Made by a program: the position numbers and the translations under genes. The notes below the pieces were generated by a model. The model saw only the letters and a program-made list of their open reading frames with translations, made no database searches and was not told the DNA's origin. Positions 32,821 to 41,878 of a stretch of DNA of 64,000 nt are shown here, piece by piece. The number at the start of each line of letters is the position of its first letter. The stretch's first letter is position 1. This stretch comes from Leptospira limi. GTDB taxonomy: Bacteria > Spirochaetota > Leptospiria > Leptospirales > Leptospiraceae. The DNA is taken from contig NZ_JAMQPV010000002.1 in the NCBI RefSeq assembly GCF_026151395.1, positions 1 through 64,000 of the forward strand, given 5' to 3'.

Positions 32821-35165
32821 TCGGCTCCACTCTCAATTTAAAACTGTTACGAGATCTCAAAACGATCTCCTTACAAGGTTTAACCGTTGGACTCGTCATC
32901 GCTGCAGGTCTCAGTTATTTCTCCGCTTCCTGGTCCTCCTACTTTTCATTATTACAAGCAAAGGAACAATTTTACAGCAAACAAAGTTTATGTGATGGGT
33001 TTGTGTATTTGAACCGAGCTCCTAATTTTTTGGAACGGAAAATTGCAGACCTTCCTGGGATTACCAGTTTCGAAACAAGGATATCAAAAGAGATAGTTTT
33101 AGACTTCCCAACTGAAGTGTATCCATCAGCCGCACAACTCTTGTCAGTCACAGACCACATCAATACTATCTATCTAACCAAAGGATCATTACCAAAACAA
33201 AACCAAGAAGTGGTGATCAGCGAAAGTTTTGCCAAAGCAAATGATTTAGAACCGGGAGCAGAATTATCTACGATCATTGGAGGAAAACGTGTACTTCTTA
33301 CGGTCACAGGGATTGGACTCTCTCCAGAATTTGTCTATGTCTTTCGACCAGGGAACCCTCTCCCCGATGACAAACACTATGGAATCTTCTGGATGAAACG
33401 CGAGGCAATTGAAGCCAATTTTAATTTTGAATCCTCCTTCAATCAGGTGGTATTCCAACTCACAAAAGATCCTTTGGATCGAAAAAAAACATTACACGAC
33501 TTAGATTTAATCCTCGAGGAATACGGTGGCCTTGGTGCCAAAGAACGAAAGTTTATCCCTTCGGAATCCTTTCTAAACGATGAATTTAGACAACTGAGGA
33601 CAACGGCAGTATTCCTACCTGGGATCTTCCTTGCAATCGCGGCCTTTTTATTACACATCATCTCGAACCGTCTCATCACAAAAGAAAGAGAACAAATCGC
33701 AACCTTACGCGCATTAGGATACACTGCCTTACAAATTGTTTTCCATTATTTAAAACTCATTTCGTTCATCACAGCGATTAGTAGTTTACTTGGAATTTTC
33801 ATTGGCTATCTGCTTGGGACTGCGATGACAAACCTATATGGAGAATTTTATAAATTCCCACATCTCGTTCCTGTATTCCCTCCTCTTCTCATGTTATTTA
33901 GTTTTTTCTTTGGGATTTTGATTGGAGGGATCGGTACTCTTTTTTCCTTATATAGCATCATCAAACTAGACCCTGCACAAGCCATGCGCCCTGCTGCACC
34001 CGGGAAATATTCCATCGCATTTTGGGAATCATGGATCACCAATATGCAAACCATCCAAAGGATGGTACTCCGAAACTTATTCAAACGACCTATGCGGACA
34101 CTCTTAACCATCCTTGGATTATCAACCTCCATTATGATCATGATCATTGGAAACTTCATCCAAGATACAGTTGGCTCTCTTTTGGATTTGCAATTTAACA
34201 CCATCCAGCGGGAAACATTGACCTTAACATTTCGGAATCCCATCTCAGAATCAGTTTTATTCGAACTCAAAGAGATGGATGGAGTATTCCTCGCAGAAGG
34301 ACAAAGATCCATTCCAATCAAGATGACAAAGGATAGGAAGAGTAAAGACATTGTGCTCACAGGTCTACCCGACAATTCCGAATTAAGAAAAATCCTCGGA
34401 CAGGATTTAAAACCCTTACAAATTCCAATTTCTGGAATCATGGTAAACCAAGATTTAGCAAAACGTATGGACATCCATATGGGTGAAACAATTCAAATCG
34501 AAACTCTCGATGGTGAAAAAAAGAAATTTGCTGTCCAAGTCACTTCCTTTGCCAATGAAATTTTGGGACAAGGTGTATTCATAAGCAAAGAGAATCTAAA
34601 TCGAATCTTAGAGGAAGGGAATCTCATCAACACAGCTTTGTTAAAAACAGATCCAAACAAAGACATTGCGTTAATCAAAGAATTTAAAGACGATCCATTA
34701 GTGATTGGTCTATTTTCCAAAACAGCCATCCTCAAAGGTTTCCAGGAAGTGATGCAGAGATCGTTACAATCTACTTCCGTCATCATCCTCATTTTTACTG
34801 TCATCATATCCATTGGAGTGATCTACAATACAGCCATGATCACTCTTTCCGAAAGGATCTATGAATTAGGGAGTTTGCGGATTTTAGGATTCACCTTAAA
34901 AGAGGTATTTGCCATCATTGCTTGGGAATTATCATGGCAAATTCTATGTGCCATTCCCATTGGATGTATCTTTGGATACCAATTGGCAAATGTGATTTTA
35001 AATAGCAATGAAACAGAAGGGTTCCATATTCCTGCAACGATATACCCTTCTACGTACTATTATTCAATCCTACTTGCAGTATTCACAGCGGGCATTAGCT
35101 ATTTGATTGTATTTAGAAAATTAAAAACCATGGATTTATTAAGTGTTTTAAAGGTAAGGGAATAA
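32817..35165 (+). CDS. ABC transporter permease with two FtsX-like domains
   Basis: About 782 residues from the GTG that overlaps the preceding stop; a TTG one codon earlier is possible. It has an N-terminal membrane helix, a large extracytoplasmic domain, then FtsX-type helices (TTAVFLPGIFLAIAAFLLHI, ERIATLRALGYT-like motif) and a second copy near the C-terminus (SVIILIFTVIISIGVIYNTAM, ERIYELGSLRILGFT). Works with the ATPase and the adaptor downstream. Substrate unknown; lipids, peptides or drugs are typical of this class. Confidence 0.9.
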   Translation: MIGSTLNLKLLRDLKTISLQGLTVGLVIAAGLSYFSASWSSYFSLLQAKEQFYSKQSLCDGFVYLNRAPNFLERKIADLPGITSFETRISKEIVLDFPTEVYPSAAQLLSVTDHINTIYLTKGSLPKQNQEVVISESFAKANDLEPGAELSTIIGGKRVLLTVTGIGLSPEFVYVFRPGNPLPDDKHYGIFWMKREAIEANFNFESSFNQVVFQLTKDPLDRKKTLHDLDLILEEYGGLGAKERKFIPSESFLNDEFRQLRTTAVFLPGIFLAIAAFLLHIISNRLITKEREQIATLRALGYTALQIVFHYLKLISFITAISSLLGIFIGYLLGTAMTNLYGEFYKFPHLVPVFPPLLMLFSFFFGILIGGIGTLFSLYSIIKLDPAQAMRPAAPGKYSIAFWESWITNMQTIQRMVLRNLFKRPMRTLLTILGLSTSIMIMIIGNFIQDTVGSLLDLQFNTIQRETLTLTFRNPISESVLFELKEMDGVFLAEGQRSIPIKMTKDRKSKDIVLTGLPDNSELRKILGQDLKPLQIPISGIMVNQDLAKRMDIHMGETIQIETLDGEKKKFAVQVTSFANEILGQGVFISKENLNRILEEGNLINTALLKTDPNKDIALIKEFKDDPLVIGLFSKTAILKGFQEVMQRSLQSTSVIILIFTVIISIGVIYNTAMITLSERIYELGSLRILGFTLKEVFAIIAWELSWQILCAIPIGCIFGYQLANVILNSNETEGFHIPATIYPSTYYYSILLAVFTAGISYLIVFRKLKTMDLLSVLKVRE

Positions 35166-35166
35166 A

Positions 35167-36042
35167 ATGATGCAAATGGATTTCGTAGAAATTTTAAAAT
35201 CTAAGAACGCAAAAATTGGAATTGGAGTTTTATTATTCTTAGGTTTCTCTTTTTTACTCTTACGTAAAAATCCCAAACCAGTTGAAATATCCGAAGTCAC
35301 CAAAGGAACCTACCAACAAATCCTTTCCGTCCAAGGGAAATCAAAGATCAAAGAATTGTACACTGTGTATTCTCCAGTCAATGGGGTGATGCGAAGGGTC
35401 GAACTCCATGCGGGTGACCAAGTGAAGAAAGGTATGACCTTACTCACTGTTGATTGGGACATTGTCAAAACAGTGAAGGCAAGTGCCAATGGCCAAATTC
35501 TTAAAGTATACCGAGAAAGTGCAGGCCCCATTGCGATGGAAGAAAAAATCTTAGACTATGGTGATCTTTCCAAACTGGAAATCATCGCCTATGTTTTAAC
35601 CGAAGATATGCCAGAGCTGACACTTGGTGACCCTGTGAAACTTTCTGGATTTGGGGATCAAATCTTAAAAGGGAAAATCGCAAACATAGAACCCGCAGCC
35701 ATTACCAAGATCTCTTCGCTTGGAGTGGAAGAACAAAGAGTTCCTATCTCGATCGCCTTTGATCCACCAAATGGAATGGGAGATGGTTATGAATTAGAAT
35801 GTAAGATCATTCTCTTTGAAAAACCAAACTCGATTCTCATACCAAGTTCTGCACTCTTTCGCCAAGATGACAAATGGGCAGTGTATACGGTTGAGAAGAA
35901 AAAAGCAACATTACGCTTTGTGACTGTCGAACACCAAAGTGAAGGGATTAGTCTCATCAAGGAAGGATTGAAAGAAGGAGAATCTATTATTTTGTATCCA
36001 GGTGATGGGATCGCAAATGGAACCAAAGTGATCGCTGAATAA
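35167..36042 (+). CDS. periplasmic adaptor (membrane-fusion protein) of the ABC exporter
   Basis: 291 residues. One N-terminal membrane helix (IGIGVLLFLGFSFLLL), then a short lipoyl/barrel-type region (VYSPVNGVMRRVELHAGDQVKKGMTLLTVD) and a C-terminal beta domain. It has little coiled coil, like HlyD-type adaptors of MacB-like systems. Begins one base after the permease stop. No outer-membrane partner gene is in the window. Confidence 0.85.
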   Translation: MMQMDFVEILKSKNAKIGIGVLLFLGFSFLLLRKNPKPVEISEVTKGTYQQILSVQGKSKIKELYTVYSPVNGVMRRVELHAGDQVKKGMTLLTVDWDIVKTVKASANGQILKVYRESAGPIAMEEKILDYGDLSKLEIIAYVLTEDMPELTLGDPVKLSGFGDQILKGKIANIEPAAITKISSLGVEEQRVPISIAFDPPNGMGDGYELECKIILFEKPNSILIPSSALFRQDDKWAVYTVEKKKATLRFVTVEHQSEGISLIKEGLKEGESIILYPGDGIANGTKVIAE

Positions 36043-36045
36043 AGC

Positions 36046-37824
36046 TTATTTGCCTTTGGGCAGAGTGAAGTAAAATTTAGATCCCTTCCCCACTTCACTC
36101 TCCACAAAGATTTTCCCGTGATTTTTTTCGATAAATTCCTTACATAAGATCAAACCAAGAGTTGTGCCTCGTTCCCCTAAGGTTCCTGGCATACTCTTTT
36201 GTTTTGCATCGATTTGAAAGAACGTACTTCGAATTTCATCTGAAATTCCTGTTCCAAAATCTTCTACTTGGATGGATACATTGCCATCAATTGGTTTCGC
36301 TGAAACGATCACCTGTCCACCGACATGAGAATACTTAATCGCATTGGAAACTAAGTTTCTTAAAATCGTTTCCAACATATTCTCATCTGCAAAAACAACA
36401 GTGTCATTCTCAACTAAGTTCTGAATGCGAATCCCTTTATTTTCTGTCATAAACGTAAAGTATGAGATAACAGTATCCACTGAAGTTTTCACAGATACAT
36501 TCTCAGGTAAAAATGAAATCTCATTGGTTTGAGACCTAGCCCAAGTTAATAAATTTTCAAGTAACGCATACACTTCGCCCGAAGATTGGTATAAAATATT
36601 CAGATCATTTCGCATCCGTTTCGGAGACCTAGTCTCCATATCTTCCATTAACATACCAATAAACGTGTTCATGCCACCAATAGGTCCCTTTAGGTCATGA
36701 GATATGATGGAGAAAAATTTATCTTTTGTTTGGTTTAGTAATTGGAGTTCCTTAAAATAACGATTCATCTCCGCTTGTGATTTTTTCCTTCCATCAATAT
36801 CACGAGAGACACCGAGTAATTCTATTTCCGAGTTTTGGTTCTTTTGAAACACAGTATTGGCTTCAATCCAGATCGTAGATCCATCTTTTCGCACTTGTTC
36901 CAATTCATATGCATACGGGATTTTCATACCGGAATACCGAAAATCTTCCATACGGGGGAGGAGCAGTTCCTTCAATTGCAGATAAGAATCATGTGTGAAT
37001 GTATTCGATAAGTGGTGATCCGATGCTTCCTGAATGGTATACCCAGTCACTTGAGTAATGGAAGGACTCACATAGGTAAACTTTTCTAAATCAAAATTCC
37101 AAACCCAAATGATGTCGGTAGAGTTTTCGGCGAGTGATTTATATTTCTCTTCATCTTGGATTTGGCCTTTGATAAAAATATCAATGCATAACAATAAAAA
37201 GCCGAATGTCATTAGCACAGAAATAATATAAAAAAATAAATAAGTAACGTCTTGGATCGGACCTTTCCCAAAAGCAATTTGAGTGACAGAGACTTCTGTA
37301 AATGCATAAACGAGCGATCGACCTAACAGAAATAAACCACTGAAGAGAAAAAAATAAAACAGAAAGTTTCCTGTTAGCTGTTGTTTTCTATTTTCTACAA
37401 AGATCGTTTTTGCTGTGAGAAGGAAATAGACACTCGGAAATATGGAAAGAATCGAGATTCGGTATTGTTGTGGGAAGGTTGAAAACTGGTAGAGGGCTAT
37501 CGTGACAAAGAACACCACTGCAAAAAAAACACTTACTTTCCAATTTGATTTTTTCCCAAATAAATTCACAATGATCGCATGGTAAGATACAATTGATAAG
37601 AAGATGAAAGTATTTCCAAAACTAATGGAGATCCAATCAGGGATTTGACCGCGAAGAGCCCCCATCACAATCCATCCAAGACCTTGCAACAAAGTCGCAA
37701 GGGACCATGCCTTCACCATCCTGAGTTTTTTAAAATAATAACCTGATGCAAACCAGAGTCCAAGAGACATCATAAGACATCCGACAATATTGATGAATAC
37801 AACTGTTCTTGGATCTAAGTTCAT
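36046..37824 (-). CDS. membrane PAS-domain histidine kinase
   Basis: 592 residues from the ATG at 37824; a TTG at 37881 would add 19. Seven or eight membrane helices (about 1-220) are followed by a PAS domain (STDIIWVWNFDLEKFTYVSPSI), a HisKA dimerisation helix with FFSIISHDLKGPIGG, and an ATPase domain with N-box NLVSNAIKYS, G1 VEDFGTGIS and a degenerate second glycine box (TLGLILCKEFIEKN). No response regulator is adjacent. Its gene converges on the exporter operon with three bases between. Confidence 0.88.
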   Translation of the reverse strand: MNLDPRTVVFINIVGCLMMSLGLWFASGYYFKKLRMVKAWSLATLLQGLGWIVMGALRGQIPDWISISFGNTFIFLSIVSYHAIIVNLFGKKSNWKVSVFFAVVFFVTIALYQFSTFPQQYRISILSIFPSVYFLLTAKTIFVENRKQQLTGNFLFYFFLFSGLFLLGRSLVYAFTEVSVTQIAFGKGPIQDVTYLFFYIISVLMTFGFLLLCIDIFIKGQIQDEEKYKSLAENSTDIIWVWNFDLEKFTYVSPSITQVTGYTIQEASDHHLSNTFTHDSYLQLKELLLPRMEDFRYSGMKIPYAYELEQVRKDGSTIWIEANTVFQKNQNSEIELLGVSRDIDGRKKSQAEMNRYFKELQLLNQTKDKFFSIISHDLKGPIGGMNTFIGMLMEDMETRSPKRMRNDLNILYQSSGEVYALLENLLTWARSQTNEISFLPENVSVKTSVDTVISYFTFMTENKGIRIQNLVENDTVVFADENMLETILRNLVSNAIKYSHVGGQVIVSAKPIDGNVSIQVEDFGTGISDEIRSTFFQIDAKQKSMPGTLGERGTTLGLILCKEFIEKNHGKIFVESEVGKGSKFYFTLPKGK

Positions 37825-37971
37825 GGAGGTTGGAAAGATAACGAGTATTTGTATAGAAAAATGACAAGATGCGAAACGCAACTCATTTTAAATCCCTATC
37901 AGAGATTGTGATTCAATTGAGAATGATTCCAATCTAGTAGTTCCACTAGAAAAGGTTGGAACAAATTCAGT

Positions 37972-38526
37972 TTAGGTCAAACGAGTGTTATAAAACAAAC
38001 GATTTAAGAGGATTGTGAGTGATTCTCTAAATGGATCTGTTTGGTTTGGTTTCATTCTAACCTTCGATCCTTTACGCGGCTTGTTGGAAACGGAGAGTGC
38101 GTTCCCATGAATGAAATCAATTAAAATGTCACGAGTGAGTTCTGGATTCTCGTATGGACTTGAGGCTTGGATCAAATTCAATATCAAATCATTTAACAAT
38201 TTCACTGCAGGATATTCCTCGTTTGGACTTTGGATCAGATACAAAGACAAATCTATGTATTGGATAAAAAACGATCTATATTCGATAAGAACTGTTTCCA
38301 GTTTTTCCTTCTCTTTCGCTCTTCCTTCCTCCAATTGTAATCCCTCATAAAAATTGCGAAAGACCACATCCACAAGTTCCGCCAGAAGTTGGTCTTTATT
38401 TTTGAAGTAATAGTAAATTGTCATCGGATCGATTGATAATTTTTCTGCGAGTTTTCGCATACTGAAGGATTTTAACCCTTCTTTTTTTAGCAAACGTAAG
38501 GCCTGATTTGTGATTTTTTCTTTCAT
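37972..38526 (-). CDS. TetR-family repressor
   Basis: 184 residues. KITNQALRLLKKEGLKSFSMRKLAEKLSIDPMTIYYYFKNKDQLLAELVD is a TetR DNA-binding domain, followed by a ligand-binding helical domain. It diverges from the reductase gene; the 28-bp gap is almost filled by a 19-bp palindrome, so it probably represses both. Confidence 0.88.
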   Translation of the reverse strand: MKEKITNQALRLLKKEGLKSFSMRKLAEKLSIDPMTIYYYFKNKDQLLAELVDVVFRNFYEGLQLEEGRAKEKEKLETVLIEYRSFFIQYIDLSLYLIQSPNEEYPAVKLLNDLILNLIQASSPYENPELTRDILIDFIHGNALSVSNKPRKGSKVRMKPNQTDPFRESLTILLNRLFYNTRLT

Positions 38527-38535
38527 TTTCTCGTA

Positions 38536-38554
38536 ATTTCTACAGTGTAGAAAT
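38536..38554. promoter_or_regulatory. TetR operator between divergent genes
   Basis: ATTTCTACA-G-TGTAGAAAT, perfect 9-bp arms around one base, lying between the TetR start (38526) and the reductase start (38555). Confidence 0.8.
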
Positions 38555-39091
38555 ATGATATCATTGAAAGCATATATTGCAAGTAGCCTAGACGGATTTA
38601 TTGCAAAAAAAGATGGCTCTGTCGACTGGCTTCACGCGGAAAAATACCAACTAGAAAACGAAGACTTCGGATATGAGAAGTTTATGGAATCCATCGATTG
38701 TATCGTGATGGGTCGAATTACGTTTGAAACTGTTTTACAGTTCGAACCTTATCCATTCGAAAACGTACCTGTCATCGTGGTATCAAACAATCCGAACTAC
38801 CAAATCGAATCGAAACATCAGATTACGATCTTCACACGCCCGTTACGAGAACTGATTCCATTCCTCGAATCGAACCAGTACCAAAATGTCTATGTAGACG
38901 GTGGGAAACTCATTCAGTCGTTTCTGAAAGAATCCCTATTAGATGAAATTACAATCACTCAAATTCCCATACTACTTGGAAGTGGGATCCCGCTCTTTGG
39001 TGGAACTGACAAAGAGATTGATCTTAAACATAGAAAAACACAAACCTTTCCCAATGGATTTGTCCAAACTGAATTTGAGATTGTAAAATAA
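38555..39091 (+). CDS. dihydrofolate reductase-family protein (RibD C-terminal type)
   Basis: 178 residues: SLKAYIASSLDGFIAKKDGSVDWL at the start, GRITFETVL in the middle, and VYVDGGKLIQSFL and ITQIPILLGSGIPLF near the end. This is the YyaP/YwjB-like branch of the RibD C-terminal family, probably an NADPH reductase of unknown substrate. The start codon follows the operator directly, so the transcript may have almost no leader. Confidence 0.85.
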   Translation: MISLKAYIASSLDGFIAKKDGSVDWLHAEKYQLENEDFGYEKFMESIDCIVMGRITFETVLQFEPYPFENVPVIVVSNNPNYQIESKHQITIFTRPLRELIPFLESNQYQNVYVDGGKLIQSFLKESLLDEITITQIPILLGSGIPLFGGTDKEIDLKHRKTQTFPNGFVQTEFEIVK

Positions 39092-39096
39092 GGAAT

Positions 39097-39103
39097 GTTA
39101 TGC
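39097..39103 (+). repeat. R'-like core at the left edge of a lone cassette
   Basis: GTTATGC, followed by GC, identical to cassette starts in the array (for example 2776). It lies six bases after the reductase stop codon. Confidence 0.5.
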
Positions 39104-39185
39104 GCAAGGACGGTCAAGTGAACGTTAAATATTAAAATTCCTAATTTAAGACGACAAAGAAAGACAATTTCTACAGGAAAATCAA

Positions 39186-39214
39186 TTGACAAAAGTGGTC
39201 ACATTGGTCACAAT
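39186..39214 (+). promoter_or_regulatory. promoter of the Phd/PIN pair with tandem TGGTCACA repeats
   Basis: TTGACA 39186-39191 and CACAAT 39209-39214 are 17 bases apart. Two direct copies of TGGTCACA (39196-39203 and 39205-39212) lie between and over the -10 box, as expected for antitoxin binding. The start codon is at 39223. Confidence 0.5.
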
Positions 39215-39222
39215 TTTATATT

Positions 39223-39528
39223 ATGATATCGGTCGGAATTCGCGAATTAAAATCTCACCTTAGCCAGTATATCGAATTAGTTAAAAATGGCGAAAATGTG
39301 CTCATTACAGAGCACAACAGAGTGGTTGCAGAACTCAAATATCCCGAAAAAGAAAACTCCGACAATAATGTACAAAAAATTCTGAATCAACTTGCAAGCG
39401 AAGGAAAATTAATTCCTGCTAAACGAAAATCTACACAAATCAGTAAAATTCAAAAACAAAACCTAACTCATAAAAAACAAGGAGATTGGTGGGCCTTATA
39501 CCAAGACTCAAAAGAAGATCAGTTTTAA
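39223..39528 (+). CDS. Phd/YefM-type antitoxin
   Basis: 101 residues. SVGIRELKSHLSQYIELVKNGENVLITEHNRVVAELKY is the standard Phd/YefM DNA-binding fold. The longer basic tail (AKRKSTQISKIQKQNLTHKKQ) should bind the toxin. Five bases separate it from the PIN gene. Confidence 0.87.
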   Translation: MISVGIRELKSHLSQYIELVKNGENVLITEHNRVVAELKYPEKENSDNNVQKILNQLASEGKLIPAKRKSTQISKIQKQNLTHKKQGDWWALYQDSKEDQF

Positions 39529-39533
39529 TTTAG

Positions 39534-39971
39534 ATGATCTACTATATTGAAACTAGCATTATACTCTCTATCATTCTAGGGGATCATTTTAACGATAAGG
39601 CAGTAAAAATTTGGAATGCTCCTAGCGAAAAAGTGAGTTCTATCCTTACCCTAATAGAAGCGACTATTGTTTTAAGAAGATTCTTTAAAAATAACAAAAA
39701 GAACCTTTCTGCGCAATGGCTTTCGAAGCATGAAAAAATACTAAAAGAATTACTTTCTGAATGTTCCTTAATGAAAATTGACGAGAGTATTCAATCAATC
39801 ATTGAATTAAAGAAGGAAATTGCAGATTGTAGGTCTTTAGATGGTATCCATGTTGCAACTGCAATTTTTTTAAAAGATGTTATGCATTCATCAAACTTTG
39901 CATTTCATAGTTTTGATACTAGAGTCAATGAAGTAGCGGCAAAATTCGGATTAAGACCAGACGTCGCATAA
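39534..39971 (+). CDS. PIN-domain toxin paired with the Phd-type antitoxin
   Basis: 145 residues with PIN features: YYIETSIILSIILGD (E in place of the usual first D), the E in LTLIEATIVLRR, DCRSLDGIHVATA and FHSFDTRV. Likely a ribonuclease toxin. Its stop codon lies within an R''-like GTCGCATAAC, exactly as in array cassettes. Confidence 0.83.
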   Translation: MIYYIETSIILSIILGDHFNDKAVKIWNAPSEKVSSILTLIEATIVLRRFFKNNKKNLSAQWLSKHEKILKELLSECSLMKIDESIQSIIELKKEIADCRSLDGIHVATAIFLKDVMHSSNFAFHSFDTRVNEVAAKFGLRPDVA

Positions 39972-39972
39972 C
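39966..39972 (+). repeat. R''-like core at the right edge of a lone cassette
   Basis: GCATAAC preceded by GTC, complementary to the left-edge TTATGC. The attC arms that should follow are missing or decayed; only a loose ATCGCG...ATTTCGG similarity remains. Confidence 0.45.
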
Positions 39973-40024
39973 ATCGCGTGGAAGCTGTATTTCGGAAAGT
40001 ACATAAAAGATCAAAACTCTACTC

Positions 40025-40810
40025 ATGCAAAAAATCCTAACCCCACTTGACGAAAGACTTGGCGATTATTCGCTTCTGAAATCGAAGGAATCCCCTTCTG
40101 ATACATTCGTTGCGGATCATGAAAAAACGGCGGTTAGATTACTTTTATCAGAGTTTGAAATCCAATCGGTTTTTTGTACAGAGAAATATTGGCAGAAACA
40201 CAAAGACCTCATCACATCCAAATTACAAGATGATGAGAAGTGTTTTGTTGCCGATAAATCCATCTTTGAAGAAACCATTGGTTTCCATGTGCACCAAGGG
40301 TTTATGGCGGTTGGAAAACAAAGATGGGCAAAGGAAGAAGACCTAACGTTTCCCATCCTCATCCTCAATGCAATCGTTGATAGTGAAAATATAGGCTCAA
40401 TTCTACGCAGTGCAGCAGCCTTTGGCATCCAATCGGTTCTATTCGATACCAAGTCAGCCTCACCGTATCTCAGGCGTTCTGTCAGAGTCTCGATGGGTGC
40501 GATCTTCCAATTGCATGTAGCCAAATCGACAAGCCTACCCAAGTCGATTCAGCGTTTGAAGGAAAGAACCGCAAATGTAATCGCGCTCGCTCTTCCGAAA
40601 GAAAATTCTGATCATCTATTAAAAACAAAAACCATCCAAGAGATTGGAAAACAAGAGAACTTAGTTCTCATCATTGGGAATGAAGCGAACGGGATTGAAG
40701 AAAGTGTACTAGATGCATCGGATGTGATTGGTTACATCCCAATGAAAAACAAAATCGATTCATTGAACGTATCCCATGCCTTGGCTGTGGCTCTTTCACA
40801 CCTTCTTTAA
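40025..40810 (+). CDS. TrmH/SpoU-family RNA methyltransferase
   Basis: 261 residues. The C-terminal half carries the three SPOUT motifs: NAIVDSENIGSILRSAAAFG, LVLIIGNEANGI and IPMKNKIDSLNVSHALAVALS. The N-terminal half would bind the RNA substrate. The family 2'-O-methylates rRNA or tRNA using SAM; the exact target cannot be read from sequence. Confidence 0.88.
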   Translation: MQKILTPLDERLGDYSLLKSKESPSDTFVADHEKTAVRLLLSEFEIQSVFCTEKYWQKHKDLITSKLQDDEKCFVADKSIFEETIGFHVHQGFMAVGKQRWAKEEDLTFPILILNAIVDSENIGSILRSAAAFGIQSVLFDTKSASPYLRRSVRVSMGAIFQLHVAKSTSLPKSIQRLKERTANVIALALPKENSDHLLKTKTIQEIGKQENLVLIIGNEANGIEESVLDASDVIGYIPMKNKIDSLNVSHALAVALSHLL

Positions 40811-40813
40811 TTC

Positions 40814-41860
40814 TTAGTTATCCCAATCCCAAAAAAAATCTTTATTCGTCATCTCTGGTTCAGTGTTTTCTTTCGGTGATGTGGGAGAAGGATTGGCATC
40901 ATCTAAATCACGATTTGCATTTTCTAAATCTAATGTTTCTTTTAACCAATATTCTTCTGTTCCGAAATGAGGGAAAAGAGATGGAAACGATGGGTCTTCC
41001 CAACGTTTTCCAATCCATGCTGCATAGTGGATGAATCGAATGATTCGTAATGGCTCAATTAATTTGAGCCAATTTTCATCATAGTCTGCAAACATACAAT
41101 AGCCTGCAAAAAAATCAAAGAACTCATGTTTACGATCTGCTTCCCCAAACGGAAGTAACATCCAAAAATCTTGAACAATGGGTCCATGTAAAAAATCATC
41201 AAAATCTAAAATGCTAAATCCATCGGGAGAGATTAATAAATTTCCTTTGTGACAATCACCATGGATCCTTTGGGAAGGGATTTGGTATTCGTTTGTCAGC
41301 GATTCAAAGATGGCAAAGGCACTGCGTGCATTCTTTTCATACCGTTCGGCCAATGCAGAATTCGTTATGAATTTTTTATCTAATATATATTGCAGAGCAG
41401 TAAGACCATAACTTGGAATATCAAGAGAAGGTCTACTTTTGATCTGACTTCGTTTCCCAACGGAATGGATCCTTCCAAGTAAGGCCCCTACTCGTTCCAA
41501 ATCATTCGATTGGATTTCTTCTACGATCCTTCCATTGCGTAAAGGCCAAATGGCAAAGTAAATTCCTTCCCATTCAAAGAGTGTTTTTCCTTCGATAGCG
41601 ATTGGTGCAAGAACTGGGATTTCTTCTCCCGCTAACTCTTGTAAAAAAGCATGTTCTTCTAAGATTTGTTTTTGGCTCCATTTCCCAGGTCGATAGAATT
41701 TAACAACAATCCTTCCAGCTTTCAGAGTTTCGATATCATACACACGATTCTCAACACTGTTTAAAACAAAATACCTTCCGGTTGTTTCATAACCAAGGGA
41801 TTCGATCGCGTTTAAGATTGTATCGGGAGTTAATTGGTAAAAAGAATGATGGAGGTTCAA
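40814..41860 (-). CDS. SrkA/RdoA-like stress-response protein kinase
   Basis: 348 residues resembling E. coli SrkA (YihE): an N-loop RVYDIET...IVVKFYRPGKWSQKQILEEHAFLQEL, the catalytic RIHGDCHKGNLL and the metal-binding SILDFDDFLHGP. Substrates are unknown. The last 40 residues are a low-complexity acidic tail. Convergent with the RNA methyltransferase (three bases apart). Confidence 0.87.
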   Translation of the reverse strand: MNLHHSFYQLTPDTILNAIESLGYETTGRYFVLNSVENRVYDIETLKAGRIVVKFYRPGKWSQKQILEEHAFLQELAGEEIPVLAPIAIEGKTLFEWEGIYFAIWPLRNGRIVEEIQSNDLERVGALLGRIHSVGKRSQIKSRPSLDIPSYGLTALQYILDKKFITNSALAERYEKNARSAFAIFESLTNEYQIPSQRIHGDCHKGNLLISPDGFSILDFDDFLHGPIVQDFWMLLPFGEADRKHEFFDFFAGYCMFADYDENWLKLIEPLRIIRFIHYAAWIGKRWEDPSFPSLFPHFGTEEYWLKETLDLENANRDLDDANPSPTSPKENTEPEMTNKDFFWDWDN

Positions 41861-41878
41861 GTGGATAATCTGATAGTA

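Noticed and set aside
33848..34474. 208-residue minus-strand frame inside the ABC permease
   Set aside because: Shadow of a clear FtsX-type permease in an operon with overlapping starts.
36035..36055. AATAAAGCTTATT between the convergent exporter and kinase genes as a terminator
   Set aside because: A 5-bp A/T stem is too weak to support.
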